From Bryobacteraceae bacterium (lineage in GTDB: Bacteria > Acidobacteriota > Terriglobia > Bryobacterales > Bryobacteraceae): a stretch of DNA of 64,000 bases. This document shows, in pieces, positions 50,527 to 59,986 of this stretch. Location: NCBI GenBank assembly GCA_025056455.1, contig JANWVY010000005.1:124001-188000 (forward strand), written 5' to 3'. Below the pieces are notes generated by a model. It was given only the letters and a program-made list of their open reading frames with translations. It had not been told where the DNA came from and made no database searches. How positions within the stretch are numbered: the first letter of the stretch is position 1; every line of letters begins with the position of its first letter. Position numbers and translations under genes: made by a program.

Positions 50527-52962
50527 TCACCGCCGGCTAGCGGCGGTTTGTGTGGCAGCGGGTTTCACGCTGGCGGTCTGCTGCGCTTTCGGTTTTACTT
50601 TCAGCAGAATCGGTTCGGGAGCCGCATAGGAGGACTCTTGTGGGGAACGCGTCTCCACCTTACCGCTCACATAAATCAGCTGCTCAATCGGTTCAGCAGA
50701 CGGCAGCGCCTCAATCTGAAAGCTGCGGCGAGATTCCTCTTCCGTAATCAACACGCCGTTAAGGCCGACATCCAAAACGCGGACCCGCGGAGGCAAATTC
50801 CGTACCTCCACCGGTATACGACCCCCGAAATCATACTGCCGAGCCACGCTCACCACCACTTCAGCCGTGCCGCCGGGCTCCAGCACGATTTCCTTAGTTT
50901 CTGTCTTCATGAGGATGTCCGGTTTTGGCATGAGAGCGAGTAGCTTCAACTGGTCTTCCGGATTCGCCCGGCGCACCAGCCGGCGTCCATCGATTTCGGC
51001 GCGCCCCGCCACTTCTATCCGGACCGCTTCGGGAAGCTCTGCATGTTCTTCCGCGCTGAGAAGCAGAGTGGTGCTCACTTGACCCTTCGCGATGATGCCT
51101 TTGGTCGCCCTCACACCGGAAGGAAGCCCTTCCATTTCAACCTCAATGGGCCCCTCGAAATCATCCATCCGGAAGGCGGTTACCGTCAGCGGTATGCTCC
51201 CGCCTCGCGGTACATTCGGATTGCGGGGGGAGACACTCAACTGAAAGTCCGGCTTGGGAGCGCGGATGGTCAGCCGGTAGGAGTGCCTTTCACTGTATTC
51301 CCCTCGTACGTCGCGGATTCGAACAAGGTAGTCACCATCGGCCGGGGCGGTGAATTGCAAATAGGAATCCTTCTCATAGCCCGGCCCACCATCATCGTTC
51401 CGGTAATAGAGACGCACCAGTGGCAGCCCGTTGGAAGCGAATTGCGTTCCGGGAGGATGAATTTGAACCTTATAGACCGGTTTATCGATCGCGTGGGCCT
51501 CGCTCGAGGTACCGAAATAAGCGATGCGCTGGTTATTGAATGACTCGGCGATGAAGTCGTCGTCCGGTGTGCGGGGCAGGGCTTGAATCCGCACGATTTC
51601 GCTCCCAATCATCAGATAATCGCCCACGGCAAAGCTGTTCCAGGACTGAATGCGAATGCCTCGTGACTGCGAGTCGTGGTCACGCAGAACGGTATAGGTC
51701 TCACTCACCGCGCGCACCGTAGCGCGCTCAATGGGCTTTCCCTTCGCGTCGAGAACTTCAATTTCTGAATCCAGCTCGGAATCCAGGCGCCGCGCATTCA
51801 CCTCCAGAACAAACTTCTGCCCCTTCTTCGCTGGGAAACGGTAGTAATGCGCCGGAGCATTCATCTTGCCATTGATGGTGATTGGCGAGGATACGACTTG
51901 GGCCGAAGCGATCGAGATGTTCGCACCCGTCGCCTCTACCTCAGGCTCGTCGCCAAGTGCTAACCGCAGACGACTGAACGACTTCGTGTTGCCAATCTGC
52001 GGGCGTAGAACGACGGCGTTATCGTCCTCAGGTGATGCCTCACCCTTTACCGCCAGCTTCCCATCGCCAAGTTGAAAGCCGAGCAGCGAGACAGATCTTG
52101 TCTCCCCGCGCCGTAAGCCAAGGGGAAACGCACTGACCGCTAACGGGAACTTGCCCACTTTGTAACGGTAGAAGTTCTGCGCGCGCCCGCTTTGCAAATA
52201 GTCGCTGATGCGGATGTAATAAGCACCGCCGCGCTCGAAACGGTGAGAGAATCGCTCCGCCTGGAGAGGATTGTTGTAGCCATATTCCCGAACCACCGAA
52301 CCGTCTTCGGCGAAAATGGCGACCACGGGTTGTAGCTGTGACCCCAGCTGAGAGGCTCCGTTTTCAAACGTGAGTTCCTCGCCCGCCTTCACCTGGATCT
52401 TGAAGTAATCCACGTCTCCCGGGCGGGAAATCGTGCCTGCCAAGATGGTGGGCCAATAACTTTCGAAAGCCCGCTCGGGAACATCATTGGGCTCGGAATC
52501 TGGACTTTCGCCGTAGTAGGGCTCGATGAGAAAGCGCCCCTCAGGCGATGTGCCGAGCGGCGTTAAGAGGCGAAACTTAACCACGCCAACCTCGGCATCC
52601 GGCGCCACTTCGAGCTCTAGGGTCACCTGGTTGCGAGGCGGCAAAGGTCCAAGATCAATCGTTGATTGTGTACCGGCGGATCCGAGCCGGACTTCGGGAA
52701 GATCCGGTAGCTCCTTGATGCGCAGAATTCGCGCCTTGATTCCAGGTTCGCTGAAGTAGATGGCGCTTGCCTTGGCGAGATTAAAACCTTCGATGGTCAT
52801 CTCGACCGTGGCGCCGCGAGCCACCCCTAAAGGCGAAACTGACATGAGCGTCGGGGGTGTAATGCGCGACCCTGTTGGATGGTCGGTTTTGCCTGCAATC
52901 CCGGAACTCGCCACCATCAGAGCGAATCCAATACACATCCATTTGGAAGCACGGACAAGCAT
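50527..52962 (-). CDS. Large exported protein with PPC-type and Ig-like domains
   Basis: An 811-residue protein with a signal peptide (MLVRASKWMCIGFALMVASS). It opens with an IPT/TIG-like region (MSVSPLGVARGATVEMTIEG) and has at least two bacterial pre-peptidase C-terminal (PPC)-like domains, shown by DVDYFKIQVKAGEELTFENG and YLQFTAPADGDYLVRIRDV, with SHRFERGGAYYIRISDY. Later segments (FRMDDFEGPIEVEMEGLPSG) are Ig-like. PPC domains are usually binding or folding modules. GAGGTGA, 5 nt upstream, fixes the ATG at 52962, 4 nt after the WD40 gene stop. It belongs to the DUF1549/1553 cluster. Confidence 0.8.
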   Translation of the reverse strand: MLVRASKWMCIGFALMVASSGIAGKTDHPTGSRITPPTLMSVSPLGVARGATVEMTIEGFNLAKASAIYFSEPGIKARILRIKELPDLPEVRLGSAGTQSTIDLGPLPPRNQVTLELEVAPDAEVGVVKFRLLTPLGTSPEGRFLIEPYYGESPDSEPNDVPERAFESYWPTILAGTISRPGDVDYFKIQVKAGEELTFENGASQLGSQLQPVVAIFAEDGSVVREYGYNNPLQAERFSHRFERGGAYYIRISDYLQSGRAQNFYRYKVGKFPLAVSAFPLGLRRGETRSVSLLGFQLGDGKLAVKGEASPEDDNAVVLRPQIGNTKSFSRLRLALGDEPEVEATGANISIASAQVVSSPITINGKMNAPAHYYRFPAKKGQKFVLEVNARRLDSELDSEIEVLDAKGKPIERATVRAVSETYTVLRDHDSQSRGIRIQSWNSFAVGDYLMIGSEIVRIQALPRTPDDDFIAESFNNQRIAYFGTSSEAHAIDKPVYKVQIHPPGTQFASNGLPLVRLYYRNDDGGPGYEKDSYLQFTAPADGDYLVRIRDVRGEYSERHSYRLTIRAPKPDFQLSVSPRNPNVPRGGSIPLTVTAFRMDDFEGPIEVEMEGLPSGVRATKGIIAKGQVSTTLLLSAEEHAELPEAVRIEVAGRAEIDGRRLVRRANPEDQLKLLALMPKPDILMKTETKEIVLEPGGTAEVVVSVARQYDFGGRIPVEVRNLPPRVRVLDVGLNGVLITEEESRRSFQIEALPSAEPIEQLIYVSGKVETRSPQESSYAAPEPILLKVKPKAQQTASVKPAATQTAASRR

Positions 52963-52966
52963 GATC

Positions 52967-53959
52967 TCACCTCGCGGCAATCCTACTGGTAGCGGGGGTG
53001 CTTAAAAGCTGTCCCACATCATAGATCGTGAGTGAACCGTCGTAGCGTCCCGCGGCAAAACGCTTGCCATCGGGAGAGAAACGTAAGGCTAAAACCCAAT
53101 CTGGCTGATTCGCTAGGACCTTGCGCTCAGACAGGTCCCTGGCGTTGAAAATTTTGATGGTGCGGTCGGCGGAGGAGGAAATGAGCGTCTCGCCGTCTGG
53201 CGACCAGGCCAATTGGAGCACGGCATCTTCGTGCGCAATCAAGGTGTTCAACAAGTCGCCGTTCCGTTCCTTGAGCGCCCACACCCGGATTGTCTTATCC
53301 AGGCCCCCGGCCGCCACCATCTGCCCTGTGGGGTCCAGGGCCATCGCCTGAATCCCATCCACGGCATCGCTGAGCGTGTAAAGACGTTCACCAGTTTGCG
53401 GATTCCAAATCTTCACCGTGCGGTCTGCTGCACCAGAAAGTAGGTACTTGCCGTCCGGCGTGAAGGCCACGGCGTAGACCGCGTCAATATGATCCTTGAG
53501 GGTACGGATCTCCTTGCCGCTTGAGGCATCCCACAGCTTGATGAGCTTATCGTAGCTGGAAGTCGCAACCTGCTTCCCATCCGGCGAAAAAGCAACCGCA
53601 TAAATGCAATCGCTATGACCCTCGAAGTGAGCGGCAACCGATCTTGCCTCAAGATCCCAAATTTTAACTTCGCCTTTTTTGCCGGGGACCCCACCAGCGG
53701 CGGCCAAGCGCTTCCCATCCGGCGAAAAAGCGAGGGCGCGCACGGCTTCTGCATGCCCCTCCAAAACCCCAACCGTGGCCTGGCTAGCAGGTTCGGAAAG
53801 CCGGACTTCCCGGTAGCCGCCCAACGCGAGCAGCTTTCCATCAGGACGATAGGCTAAGGCATAGATCTGCGCCCTTTTAGGAGGGAGTTTTTGGGCCGGA
53901 GAAAAATGACACATGAGGAGCATGGAGAGAGCGAGTAGCGCTCCTCGAGGCGTTGTCAT
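52967..53959 (-). CDS. Exported WD40-repeat beta-propeller protein
   Basis: A 330-residue protein with a signal peptide (PRGALLALSMLLMCHFSPAQ). About seven WD40 repeats follow, each with an ALAFSPDGKRLAAAGG-type turn, for example YAVAFSPDGKQVATSSYDKL, YAVAFTPDGKYLLSGAADRT and LAWSPDGETLISSSADRTIK. It would form a seven-bladed propeller that acts as a scaffold. AAGGAG, 8 nt upstream, supports ATG at 53959. It is translated 11 nt after the DUF1549/1553 protein and 4 nt before the PPC protein, a gene trio common in organisms with planctomycete-type cytochromes. Confidence 0.88.
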   Translation of the reverse strand: MTTPRGALLALSMLLMCHFSPAQKLPPKRAQIYALAYRPDGKLLALGGYREVRLSEPASQATVGVLEGHAEAVRALAFSPDGKRLAAAGGVPGKKGEVKIWDLEARSVAAHFEGHSDCIYAVAFSPDGKQVATSSYDKLIKLWDASSGKEIRTLKDHIDAVYAVAFTPDGKYLLSGAADRTVKIWNPQTGERLYTLSDAVDGIQAMALDPTGQMVAAGGLDKTIRVWALKERNGDLLNTLIAHEDAVLQLAWSPDGETLISSSADRTIKIFNARDLSERKVLANQPDWVLALRFSPDGKRFAAGRYDGSLTIYDVGQLLSTPATSRIAAR

Positions 53960-53970
53960 CTCCAATCTCC

Positions 53971-56421
53971 TTAGTAGTTAAACAAGAACTCTTTGCTAGT
54001 GAGCACGGCCCACAGCAGATCTTCCAAGGCTTGCCGCCGGGCTTCTCTTTGTGCCTCGGCCGAGCCTTTCAACTGGCGGGCTTTTTCGAGGGCGGCCAGC
54101 GCAGACTGCTTTTCCGCCTCAGTCGGATAGCGCGAATAGGCAGCCAAAAAGATATGCTCCAGGATCCGCGCATCCGACAAGCCGAGCTTCAAAAACAGGG
54201 CGATTGTTCCGTCGCTCGCGCTCAGTTTCTGATTCAGGGTATCTCCATTGATGACATGGAGCGCTTGCGCGATGCTCGGATCGGACGAGCGTTCACTCGC
54301 ATCGCAAATGATGCGGTTCGGCCGCCCAAACGCCGTGAGAAACTGCGAGGCCACTTGCGAGTCTGGCAGCTGTAGCGCCCGCGTACCTAGCGGATACCCG
54401 CTAAACGGCGTTGGCACGCCCGTGACCTGGCTCATGGCGTCGAGAATCACCTCGGCCGGCAACCGCTTCACAATGTATTTCGAGTAATACAAGTTGTCGT
54501 GGCCATTGGTGGAATTGGCCTCGGATGCCAGCTGATACACAGCTGAATTCATGATGGTGCGAACAAGATGCTTGATGTCAAACCGGTGGTCGACGAAGTC
54601 TTTCACCAACGCCGCGAACAACTCTTCGTTGGAGGCCGCATTCGCCTCGCGAACATCATCCACCGGATCCACTAAGCCGCGGCCCATGAAGTTGGCCCAT
54701 ACGCGGTTAACAATGGCCCTAGCAAAGTAGGGATTTTGGGGTGAAGTCAGCCACTTGGCGAAATGCTGGCGACGGTCCTCGGTCGATTCCAACGGCATGG
54801 GGACGCCATCCAGGGGCGTCGGTGGCAGTGGTCGAAGCAGACGGGGATGGTTCACCTCGCCCGTGGTTTTAGCGAACACGACCGACTCGCCAGGCTCCGA
54901 GCCATTTTTAATCCCAATCCGCGCGAACAAGTTCGCCATCTTGTAGTACTGAACTTGCGTCCACTTCTCAAGGGGGTGGTTGTGGCAACGCGCGCAGGTT
55001 AACCTTTGCCCCAAAAAAGCCTGCGTCACGTTCTCCGTCAGATCAATGGGATCTTTATGCAAAACGAAGTAATTTAAGGCGCCATGTTGCCGCGTGTTGC
55101 CCGAGGCAGTGAAGATGTCGCGAGCAAACTCATCCCAGGGCTTGTTCGTTTTGACACTATCGCGGATCCAGTTGTAGAAGGACCACATGGCGTTGGGTCG
55201 CAACCGTCGGCTGGAGACTAAGAGCAAATCGGACCACTTATAGGCCCAGTAGTCGACATACTCTTCTCGTTCGAGGAGCTTGTCGATCAACTTAGAGCGT
55301 TTATCTGGTGACTTCTCGGCAAGAAACTGTTCCACCTCCTCGGTGGTTGGCAAAATGCCGGCAGCGTCCAAAAAGGCGCGCCGGATAAACGTAGAATCCG
55401 AGGCTGTTGCAGAAGGTGCAAGATTCAGGCTCTTCCATTTGGCCAAGGCCAGATCATCAATAAAATTGCGCCGTTCAAAGTGCCGGTAGTCGGCCTCAGA
55501 AACTTTTGTTGGATACGGTGAAGTCAGCCGCGTGTAGACGATTTTGCTGGCATACCAGGCGGTAATCGCGGCTTCGCCATGACCCGTAATTTTGGTCTTG
55601 CCCGAGTCATCAACCAAGGCGACCCCTTCATTATTCGAGCTGAATTTCACCCAGTGGGTGACGTCTTCCAAACGGCCATCCGAATACTTAGCTCGGACCA
55701 CAATCTGCTGCTCCTGGTTCGGCTTGAGCGTCGCGGCCTTCGGGAAGACTTCCAGTTCCGTGACCTCGGCATCTTGGGGAGAAGGCGGCGGAGCGCCGGC
55801 TGCGATCCAGTCATGAATCACCCGGTATTCGAAAGCGTCCTTTTTGAAACGCAGTCCCCCGCCGTGCGGAATGCTGAATGTGGCTTTCTGGAGAATCAAG
55901 CTGGCTGCTGGTTCGGCCAGCGACACTCGCCGGGCCAACGATTGGCGCGTCAGCACGTCGTAGTCCAGTTCAGGATCGTAGCCGCGGAGTGTGAGCTTGA
56001 AGCCGTTCTTTCCGGCTTGTGCGCCGTGACAGGCGCCTTGGTTACACCCCGCCTTGGTCAGTACCGGGATTACGTGATTGCGAAAACTAAAAGTAAACGG
56101 GGCCTGCATGCCCTTCACTCGGACAGTCACCGAAGCGCGCTGCCCGCGGACCTGGGCGCGAATCACGGTTTCGCCATCCCCTACCGGCCGCACCAAACCG
56201 GTGCGATCCACAGCGGCGATCTTCGGATTGTCGGAAGTCCACTCCGCCAGGCGCGTCCAGTCCTCAGAAAAGCCATCTTGGAAAGCCTCGGCAAGCAGCT
56301 GCTGGCGCGAGTGCGGCGAAGTGAGTTCCACTTTTTCCGGCAGGATTTTGAAGCTTTGCGCTGCGGCTGCATCGAGAAACAGCCCCGCCCACAGAATCGC
56401 GGTCAAAGAATGCCCCTTCAT
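53971..56421 (-). CDS. DUF1549-DUF1553 exported protein with Ig-like (BIG2) domains
   Basis: An 816-residue protein with a signal peptide (MKGHSLTAILWAGLFLDAAA). Two BIG2-like domains (WTSDNPKIAAVDRTGLVRPV; VKFSSNNEGVALVDDSGKTK) flank a cysteine/histidine segment CNQGACHG, a C-x4-CH arrangement in place of the canonical CxxCH. DUF1549 contains a real CxxCH in RLTCARCHNHPLEKWTQVQY, and DUF1553 contains NPYFARAIVNRVWANFMGRG and PSIAQALHVINGDTL. Unlike the copy at 22.4-25.0 kb no DUF1501 gene follows; WD40 and PPC genes take its place. Function unknown, probably envelope redox. Confidence 0.88.
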   Translation of the reverse strand: MKGHSLTAILWAGLFLDAAAAQSFKILPEKVELTSPHSRQQLLAEAFQDGFSEDWTRLAEWTSDNPKIAAVDRTGLVRPVGDGETVIRAQVRGQRASVTVRVKGMQAPFTFSFRNHVIPVLTKAGCNQGACHGAQAGKNGFKLTLRGYDPELDYDVLTRQSLARRVSLAEPAASLILQKATFSIPHGGGLRFKKDAFEYRVIHDWIAAGAPPPSPQDAEVTELEVFPKAATLKPNQEQQIVVRAKYSDGRLEDVTHWVKFSSNNEGVALVDDSGKTKITGHGEAAITAWYASKIVYTRLTSPYPTKVSEADYRHFERRNFIDDLALAKWKSLNLAPSATASDSTFIRRAFLDAAGILPTTEEVEQFLAEKSPDKRSKLIDKLLEREEYVDYWAYKWSDLLLVSSRRLRPNAMWSFYNWIRDSVKTNKPWDEFARDIFTASGNTRQHGALNYFVLHKDPIDLTENVTQAFLGQRLTCARCHNHPLEKWTQVQYYKMANLFARIGIKNGSEPGESVVFAKTTGEVNHPRLLRPLPPTPLDGVPMPLESTEDRRQHFAKWLTSPQNPYFARAIVNRVWANFMGRGLVDPVDDVREANAASNEELFAALVKDFVDHRFDIKHLVRTIMNSAVYQLASEANSTNGHDNLYYSKYIVKRLPAEVILDAMSQVTGVPTPFSGYPLGTRALQLPDSQVASQFLTAFGRPNRIICDASERSSDPSIAQALHVINGDTLNQKLSASDGTIALFLKLGLSDARILEHIFLAAYSRYPTEAEKQSALAALEKARQLKGSAEAQREARRQALEDLLWAVLTSKEFLFNY

Positions 56422-56553
56422 TGGTTGCTCACCCAGTGCGGTCTGTGGCCCTCTCGACGAGCGCCACCATTTACTTCTTATTGTAGATCCAAGCGGCGCG
56501 CTTCCTAGCAACAGAGCGGCAGCACTCCTAACTTGCGGCGTAAGGACAGGGAT

Positions 56554-57387
56554 CTAGCCATTCAGCCCGGCAAGAACGCCCCGCATATAGGCAAAGGAGC
56601 GCTGCATGCCCACCAGCGGACTATCGGCTTCAATCTCATATTCCAGCATGACGCCACCGTTGTAATTCATCTTGCGAAGTTGTTTGAAAATGGCCACGAC
56701 GGGCATGGCGCCCTCACCCACCACGCATTGTGAGTCCCGGTCCTTGAGATTCTTTAGGTCTTTCATGTGCATATCGAGAAGGCGGGAGCCAGCTTCGGCA
56801 ATCGACTCAACCACGTCTACCCCAGTTCGCGTCGTGTGGCCCACGTCGATGCAGAGGCCCATCCGCGGGTCCATATTCCGGATCAATTTGAGTGCGCTCT
56901 GCGGAGTGGGAAAATGCGGATCTTCTGGTCCATGGTTATGGATGGCTACCTTGATGTTGTAGCGAACCGCCATTTTTTCAATCAACGGTACTGTTTGAGC
57001 GGTGGGGGCCACGACCATCAACGGCATACCTGCTGCCTTGGCATACTCAAAATAAAAGCGGATGTCGGATTCGTCGTTTTTCTGAAGGTTGATGGTGCCC
57101 CCTCCCAAAATCTTGAGCCCTGCTTTTTCAAACTCAGCGCGACCCCGCGCCAGCTCCTCTGGCGTACTGCGATACGGCAAGTGAAATTCTTTGATGTTGA
57201 TATAAGGCGTACCGATTTGCTTCACCATTTTGATGGCGAGCGAACGGCTGAACTGTCGCAGCGAATAACTGGCCACGCCAAGCTGAAACTGCTCCTTCGC
57301 GGTGTTGTTCGCCATGGCCAGCGGGGCGGCGAGAGCCGAACTCGCCACGCCTCCAAAAGCAAGTAGGGATCTTCTTGTGACCGGCAT
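56554..57387 (-). CDS. Exported sugar-phosphate isomerase/epimerase-like TIM-barrel protein
   Basis: A 277-residue protein with a twin-arginine-like signal (TRRSLLAFGGVASSALAAPL). The mature part is an AP-endonuclease-2/xylose-isomerase-like TIM barrel: QLGVASYSLRQFSRSLAIKM, PYINIKEFHLPYRSTPEELA, VAIHNHGPEDPHFPTPQSAL, GLCIDVGHTTRTGVDVVESI, MHMKDLKNLKD and GGVMLEYEIEADSPLVGMQR. His, Asp and Glu residues in these motifs would bind a divalent metal. Substrates of exported members are not known; sugar isomerisation or epimerisation is the usual inference. It diverges from the spermidine-synthase-like gene. Confidence 0.85.
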   Translation of the reverse strand: MPVTRRSLLAFGGVASSALAAPLAMANNTAKEQFQLGVASYSLRQFSRSLAIKMVKQIGTPYINIKEFHLPYRSTPEELARGRAEFEKAGLKILGGGTINLQKNDESDIRFYFEYAKAAGMPLMVVAPTAQTVPLIEKMAVRYNIKVAIHNHGPEDPHFPTPQSALKLIRNMDPRMGLCIDVGHTTRTGVDVVESIAEAGSRLLDMHMKDLKNLKDRDSQCVVGEGAMPVVAIFKQLRKMNYNGGVMLEYEIEADSPLVGMQRSFAYMRGVLAGLNG

Positions 57388-57488
57388 ACGGCCCGTATTC
57401 TCTCACAAACCGTCGATGCCGGAGACCATGCACCCCTGCGGTTGTTGTTTTTCGCGGCGTAAGACGGCAAAGGTAAACTTGTAAGTTC

Positions 57489-59558
57489 GTGCTCCTCTAC
57501 GCCACTACAGTCTTTCTCAGCGCTTTTCTCCTATTTCACGTCCAGCCCATGATCGCCAAGATCATCCTTCCCTGGTTTGGTGGGAGCGCCGCTGTGTGGA
57601 CCACTTGCATGCTTTTCTTTCAAAGCATGCTGGTAGCGGGTTATCTCTATTCGCACTGGACGATTCGCCGCTTGACCGCCCCGAAGCAGGCCTTCCTCCA
57701 CATCGCGTTACTCGGTTTTAGTTTGCTGGCTCTGCCTGTAACTCCCGCCGAGGCCTGGAAGCCGGCCGGCGGAGAAAATCCCACCGTACGCATCTTGCTA
57801 CTGCTGGCGGTAACCGTTGGCATCCCCTACTGGTTGCTCTCTTCGACAGGTCCTCTGATTCAAGCCTGGTACGCTCGTGCGTTTCCGTCGGCTTCTCCCT
57901 ACCGGCTTTTTTCCTTGTCCAATCTGGGCTCAATGCTCGCTCTGCTTGCTTATCCCGTCCTCGTGGAGCCCTTTTTGCCCACGCGCCAGCAGGCGTTTGC
58001 TTGGAGCGCCGCGTATGTGGCTTTCGCGGGTTTGTGCGCCGTTTGTGCCTGGCGAAGCCGCCACCCACGGCAAGCCGCTTCTTTTAGTTCTCTTCCCTCA
58101 GCTCAAACAGACGCGTCTCTTCCCTCAGCTCAAACAGACGCGCGGCCGCAACCCAGACACTGGCTGTTTTGGCTAGGGTTGACGGCTTGCGCCTCCGCCC
58201 TGCTGCTGTCGGTTACCAATCATCTCACTCAGGATGTTGCCCCCATACCTTTCTTGTGGGTTCTTCCTCTGAGTCTCTATTTAACGAGCTTCATTCTCAC
58301 GTTTGACAGCTCGGGTTGGTACAGCCGTGGCTTATATTTGCCCTTAACGGCGGCCGCGCTGGGTGGCATGTCCTGGGCCCTTGGCACCGCCGAAAACCTC
58401 AATATTCCGGCTAAACTTGCGATCTTTTCGGCATCCCTGTTTCTCTGCTGCATGACCTGCCACGGCGAAGTTGCGGCGCTCAAACCCCATCCGCGCTATC
58501 TCACCGGTTTCTACCTGATGATCTCCTTGGGCGGTGCCCTCGGCGCTCTTTTTGTAGCCGTTATCGCCCCTTACTGTTTTTCTTTCTTCTTAGAGATGCC
58601 AGTTGCCATGATCTCTCTGGCGGTTCTCGTGTTGGCGGTGAATTTTTATGATCCGGCCAGTCCTCTCCACCGCACCAAAAGCGGTTGGGGATGGGTGGCT
58701 GGCGCTGCCGTCACGCTCGCCATATCCGTGAACTTGGTTCGTTACCTGCAACAATCTGTTCAGTTTTATCGCGTGGTGGCACGAAACTTTTACGGCAGCT
58801 TGAAAACAGCTGACTACGGCACGTTTGAGGATCATAATCGATCCCGCAAACTGACCCACGGAATTATTAACCACGGCGAGCAATACCTAGTACCGGGACG
58901 CGAAAAAGAACCTACCAGCTACTTCGGCCCGACAACCGGCGTTGCGAGAGCCATTCACAGTAAAAACCGGAACAAAACCCAGCGTATTGGCATAACCGGT
59001 CTCGGGGCTGGCGTCATGCTCACTTACGCTCGCCCTGGCGACTACTACCGGATCTACGAAATTAACCCCCTGGTGGTTGACATCGCAAAACGCGAATTCA
59101 CCTTCATCCGGGATTGCCCCGCTCAGCTGGACATCGTTCTTGGCGACGCCAGGCTTTCTCTCGAACGCGAGCCGCCGCAGAACTTTGACGTCTTACACCT
59201 CGACGCCTTCTCAAGCGATTCCGTCCCCGTTCACCTGCTGACCCGCGAGGCCTTTCAAATCTACTTCAAACACCTCCAGCCGGACGGCTATCTCGTTATT
59301 CACATTTCAAACCGCTACCTCGACTTACAGCCGGTGGTGGCCTGCGCCGTCGAGGCGTTGGGCAAATATGCCGTCCTGGTCGAGGACCCAGGATCCTCAG
59401 ACGGAGAATTCTTTAGTACGGACATGGTCGTCGTCTCTAGCCGTCGGGAGGCGCTCCAAACACCTCTTTTGCGGGACTTCCCTCCCCCCAAAAGGCGAAA
59501 AGGGGTCAACCTGTGGACTGACGATTACAGCAATCTCTTTCGAATCATGAAAAAGTGA
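57489..59558 (+). CDS. Polytopic membrane protein fused to a spermidine-synthase-like domain
   Basis: A 689-residue protein. Residues 1-430 hold about ten hydrophobic segments (for example TTVFLSAFLLFHVQPMIAKI and SLYLTSFILTFDSSG). Residues 440-670 are a spermidine-synthase-like, SAM-fold domain with RIGITGLGAGVMLTYARPGD, YRIYEINPLVVDIAKREFTF, LDIVLGDARLSL and HLDAFSSDSVPVHLLTREAF. The polyamine pocket residues cannot be confirmed, and the membrane half argues for a different, unknown substrate. A perfect 27-bp tandem duplication adds SLPSAQTDA twice in the loop at about 200-218. The start is GTG at 57489. Confidence 0.85.
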   Translation: MLLYATTVFLSAFLLFHVQPMIAKIILPWFGGSAAVWTTCMLFFQSMLVAGYLYSHWTIRRLTAPKQAFLHIALLGFSLLALPVTPAEAWKPAGGENPTVRILLLLAVTVGIPYWLLSSTGPLIQAWYARAFPSASPYRLFSLSNLGSMLALLAYPVLVEPFLPTRQQAFAWSAAYVAFAGLCAVCAWRSRHPRQAASFSSLPSAQTDASLPSAQTDARPQPRHWLFWLGLTACASALLLSVTNHLTQDVAPIPFLWVLPLSLYLTSFILTFDSSGWYSRGLYLPLTAAALGGMSWALGTAENLNIPAKLAIFSASLFLCCMTCHGEVAALKPHPRYLTGFYLMISLGGALGALFVAVIAPYCFSFFLEMPVAMISLAVLVLAVNFYDPASPLHRTKSGWGWVAGAAVTLAISVNLVRYLQQSVQFYRVVARNFYGSLKTADYGTFEDHNRSRKLTHGIINHGEQYLVPGREKEPTSYFGPTTGVARAIHSKNRNKTQRIGITGLGAGVMLTYARPGDYYRIYEINPLVVDIAKREFTFIRDCPAQLDIVLGDARLSLEREPPQNFDVLHLDAFSSDSVPVHLLTREAFQIYFKHLQPDGYLVIHISNRYLDLQPVVACAVEALGKYAVLVEDPGSSDGEFFSTDMVVVSSRREALQTPLLRDFPPPKRRKGVNLWTDDYSNLFRIMKK
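58089..58142 (+). repeat. Perfect 27-bp tandem duplication inside the spermidine-synthase-like gene
   Basis: Two identical 27-nt units lie at 58089-58115 and 58116-58142. Each encodes nine residues in frame (SLPSAQTDA), so the repeat adds length to a loop without breaking the frame. Exact identity suggests a recent slippage event and possible length variation between strains. Confidence 0.9.
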
Positions 59559-59950
59559 CAGCTTTTCGCCCTCTATTAGCACTCGCTGGCGGCGAAGGAA
59601 CCACATTCTGCGAAGAGCCCGGCTTCCTAAAAAATAGGAACATTCCTTCAGGTGATTTCCTCTCAGGCAATTTTCCCCAGCATTCCCTCTCCCTCAAACA
59701 TGAAGTCGTTTCCTGTCCTCGCCGATCAAACTGGGGGAGGGTCCGGAGTGCTCCAGTAAGTTTGGCCAGGTCTTGGTTCTTGAGCTAGATCTTCCGCCCC
59801 GGTTCGGTTGAAGGCTAGGGCTTGAGCAAGGCTAGGCGCAAGCTGTCGGCAGGGGTCGGGACGGAGCGATGACGCGGTGGATACACCTCACGCTTCAGTC
59901 CAGCTGTCGTTGCGCAAGTGAGAGGATTTGGCTAACATCCAGTCGAGAAC
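59559..59950. other. Gene-free stretch
   Basis: About 390 bases follow the spermidine-synthase-like gene. No credible coding frame, tRNA or clear terminator hairpin was found; only a weak promoter at its right end is proposed. Confidence 0.5.
59910..59938 (+). promoter_or_regulatory. Candidate promoter for the Hpt gene
   Basis: TTGCGC (59910-59915), exactly 17 nt, then TAACAT (59933-59938). Matches are 3 of 6 and 4 of 6. The start would fall near 59945, about 42 nt before the GTG at 59987. Confidence 0.3.
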
Positions 59951-59986
59951 TTGAAAACCGGTTTACCCTCCGTTTTGGGGGACAAT

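Noticed and set aside
55579-56508. 309-codon plus-strand frame opposite the second DUF1549/1553 gene
   Set aside because: It lies fully inside a well-supported minus-strand gene and has no recognisable domain.
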